Part shown: positions 59,714 through 64,000 of the stretch, in pieces
How the letters are laid out: each line of letters begins with the position of its first letter
Numbering within the stretch: the stretch's first letter is position 1
DNA from: Dactylonectria macrodidyma
Lineage: Eukaryota; Ascomycota; Sordariomycetes; Hypocreales; Nectriaceae
NCBI GenBank assembly: GCA_020744425.1
Contig: JAGMUV010000002.1
Coordinates: 2,524,501-2,588,500, forward strand
Length of the DNA stretch: 64,000 bases
Reading direction: 5' to 3'
Made by a program: the position numbers and the translations under genes
Notes under the pieces: generated by a model
What the model was told of the DNA's origin: nothing
Seen by the model: the letters and a program-made list of their open reading frames with translations, nothing else
Databases searched by the model: none

Positions 59714-60233
59714 TGCCGTCTCCCTGTAACAGGCGCAGGAATGTCCCAGTAGGAAATAATAGCTGTAAATTCAACGCAGATTTGATAGAGAATAGCTGGG
59801 AGTCGAGAAAAAAAGGTGGAATAGAGACAGGGAGATATTGGATATTGGAGAATGGAGAATGTGGAAATGCAGAATAAGTTAGATGTCGTCCAAAAACCCG
59901 TTTGCGGATGGATACTTACCCCCTGCTGGGACTGCTTAGTCGGAGTTCTGCAGCCATAGGGGACCCCTGCCCTGCACCAGCTAACCGTAGGGGGGGCCGG
60001 CTCCACTGTAGTTAACTGTTTGGCCACTGAAGGTTCTGAAGACGCTGAAGACAACCGAGCACTGGCGCTGGCTTGTGAGCAACACCCCAGAGGCCGAACG
60101 GAACGGGTCGGGATTCTCCGCCTTCGTTTTTCCGTCCGTGGAGCCCATTTTGGTGATGATTCCATCCATCAAACGTCCGTCCGCCTTGATCCCGTGAGAC
60201 GCCATTCCCTTGCACCCGTCAATTGAGCGCACA
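59714..60233. promoter_or_regulatory. Divergent OCT1/MIC26 promoter
   Basis: The start codons are 520 bp apart on opposite strands and both products act in mitochondria. I see a G-run at 59989-59995 and purine-rich sequence on the OCT1 side. No CACGTG or clear CCAAT box was found, so shared control is inference from layout only. Confidence 0.4.
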
Positions 60234-61111
60234 ATGGCTGCCAGAGTGCTGCTATCACGGGTAAGCCCTCTGTCTCGAGCTGCTACTGTGCTTTCCCATA
60301 CTAATTGGCCTCTTGCAGCGCTCCCTCGCGCCGTTGGCGACGCTTGCCCTCGGCGGCATGGCCTTGACTCCGGCCACTGTCTTCGCTGAGGGTCCCAGCA
60401 ACAGCTTCAAGGTACGTTGCCCCCTCTGCTAACCGAGCCCTGCGAGAGAGAGCCGTGCATCATCTGACACCCTCGCAGCGAAAGCCCATCTACGACAACC
60501 TCGACCTCCCCTCCTCAAATCCCGCACCCACGACTCCTCCACCCGCCGCTTATGAGCCTAGCCAGCCAGCCGAGGATGAGCACAGGTCTAGGGCCCCGTC
60601 GCCCACCGACCGACTGGCCGTCGAGATCGGAAAAGTGCGCATGGTGCTGTACCAGTACGCCGTAGCCGCCGAGAACAAGGTCAATCAGACCATGGACTCA
60701 GCCTTCAACCTCGAGCAGTCCTTCACCAGCACCATCGCCTCCCTAGCCCCGTCCCGAGAGAGCGGCGAGCAACTCATGCCCGGTGCCATCTACGTCCTCG
60801 TCGCCGCCATGGCCGGTAGCATCATCACCCGAAACCGCAACATCGTTCTGCGCGCCACCTTTCCGCTCGCCCTCGGCATCGGCGCTGGGTGGACCGTCAT
60901 CCCCATCACCATGCGCAACGTCTCCGATCTAACCTGGAAGTACGAACAGCGCTTCCCTGTCATCGCCGAGTCGCATGTCAGGCTGCGTGAGAGCCTCCGG
61001 CAGGGCGTGAGCTTTGCCAAGGTGCACAGCGCCCTTGGCGTGCGATACGTCGACGAGAAGGTAACGGATGCGCGAGAGACGGTCGAGGGCTGGGTCCAAA
61101 AGGGCAAATAG
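60234..61111 (+). CDS. MICOS subunit MIC26/MIC27 (apolipoprotein O-like)
   Basis: Inner-membrane protein of the MICOS complex that shapes crista junctions. Exons are 60234-60260, 60319-60411 and 60479-61111, giving 250 residues. Introns of 58 and 67 nt are phase 0 and consistent. The N-terminus (MAARVLLSR-RSLAPLATLA) continues into a hydrophobic stretch GGMALTPATVFAE, likely a targeting segment. A Pro-rich spacer follows, then the APOO-like domain: EIGKVRMVLYQYAVAAENKV, two hydrophobic segments (AIYVLVAAMAGSIITRN and FPLALGIGAGWTVIPITMRN) and a helical C-terminus (ESLRQGVSFA, DARETVEGWVQKGK). Fungal Mic26 and Mic27 are hard to separate by eye, so no symbol is given. The very short first exon was set by the only ATG that gives a mitochondrial-like start. 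Confidence 0.88.
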
Positions 61112-61354
61112 AGCGAGGTATGAAAAGCGAAGTTGTACCATCACATAGAGAATTCGGACATGTTCATTTGTATTACAACGAGACCTCCTAGCGCAACGTT
61201 GTCGATCCGGGTTATCTAGATCTAGGCTCGAAGGGAAAAAAGACGCGCTGATTTTGACTGATTGATTTGATTGATTGATTGATTTGATTGATTGATTGAT
61301 TTGATTGATTGATTGATTTGATTGATTGATTGATTGATTTGATTGATTGATTGA

Positions 61355-61385
<31 letters not shown>

Positions 61386-61565
61386 TGATTGATTGATCGC
61401 CTTGTCCCCTCCAACGAAGTGATATGTTGTGTCTATAGACAGCAAATGCCTGTCATCTATTCCGTCCCCGTTTCCCGGTCCCCAAACTCCACAAATGCTA
61501 TGCGAACCACTGTAGCTACCGGTTCACTCAAAACGTCGCTTTCTTATTGACCCATTGCTTTCGTC
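61112..61565. other. Convergent intergenic region carrying a simple repeat
   Basis: Between the 3' ends of MIC26/27 and DUS2. Its main content is the TTGA repeat described separately. Confidence 0.6.
61256..61397. repeat. TTGA/TGAT tetranucleotide repeat with regular extra T
   Basis: About 140 bp of GATT units. Every two to five units one extra T is inserted, giving GATTGATTGATTT-type higher-order blocks of roughly 13-21 bp. It is non-coding; the Asn-Gln-Ser-Ile polypeptide readable on the minus strand is a by-product. Length is likely to vary between strains. Confidence 0.9.

Positions 61566-64000
<2,435 letters not shown>

Noticed and set aside
61256..61397. CRISPR-like periodic repeat
   Set aside because: The blocks are simple GATT units without unique spacers, and the DNA is eukaryotic.
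60929..61445. Minus-strand ORFs with Asn-Gln-Ser-Ile repeats
   Set aside because: They read the TTGA microsatellite and the antisense of MIC26/27; no independent coding support.

Overview
The window looks like nuclear DNA of a filamentous ascomycete, most likely a Sordariomycete and perhaps Hypocreales. The reasons are intron-poor genes with short introns (about 50-170 bp, GTRAGT donors and YAG acceptors), moderately GC-rich codon use, genes on both strands without operons, and fungal-type proteins: a Crh-type GH16 wall enzyme, an Msn2/Seb1-type C2H2 factor, an LSD1 homologue with a C-terminal HMG box, and Dph6 fused to RidA-like domains. The class-level placement is inference from protein resemblance, not from a search.

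Layout. 2.1-3.5 kb: unrecognised two-exon fungal protein (+). 4.2-5.6 kb: CaM-dependent protein kinase (-). 8.3-9.0 kb: UBE2W-like E2 (+). 9.7-11.9 kb: VPS33 (+). 12.7-16.0 kb: LSD1/KDM1 demethylase (+). 16.4-17.7 kb: ATP synthase gamma (-), divergent from DNA topoisomerase I at 18.2-21.3 kb (+). 22.2-23.4 kb: GPI-anchored GH16 (-). 23.4-36.1 kb: a 12.7-kb interval in which I support no gene. 36.1-37.9 kb: MSN2-type stress regulator (+). 40.2-42.7 kb: DPH6 (+). 42.9-44.0 kb: pyridoxal-reductase-like aldo/keto reductase (-). 45.9-47.4 kb: DUF202 membrane protein (+). 48.0-50.5 kb: IGHMBP2/Hcs1-type helicase (+). 50.5-54.6 kb: a second gene-free stretch. 54.6-56.7 kb: large unrecognised, mostly disordered protein (+). 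57.3-59.7 kb: mitochondrial intermediate peptidase OCT1 (-), divergent from MIC26/27 at 60.2-61.1 kb (+). 61.6-62.9 kb: tRNA-dihydrouridine synthase DUS2 (-).

The recognised genes are conserved housekeeping or regulatory genes rather than a pathway cluster. Mitochondrial functions recur (ATP3, OCT1, MIC26/27) and two of these genes share short divergent promoters with a neighbour. Exon coordinates were derived by hand from reading frame, splice consensus and expected protein motifs, and all chosen introns are phase-consistent.

I did not find a convincing new multi-gene system. The best leads are non-coding: the 12.7-kb gene-free interval upstream of MSN2, dispersed TAGGTA/TACCTA tracts that I saw only outside coding exons, a perfect 11-bp hairpin inside DPH6, and inverted-repeat and E-box structure in the ATP3/TOP1 promoter. 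No rRNA, tRNA, CRISPR array, intact transposon or virus-like gene was seen.
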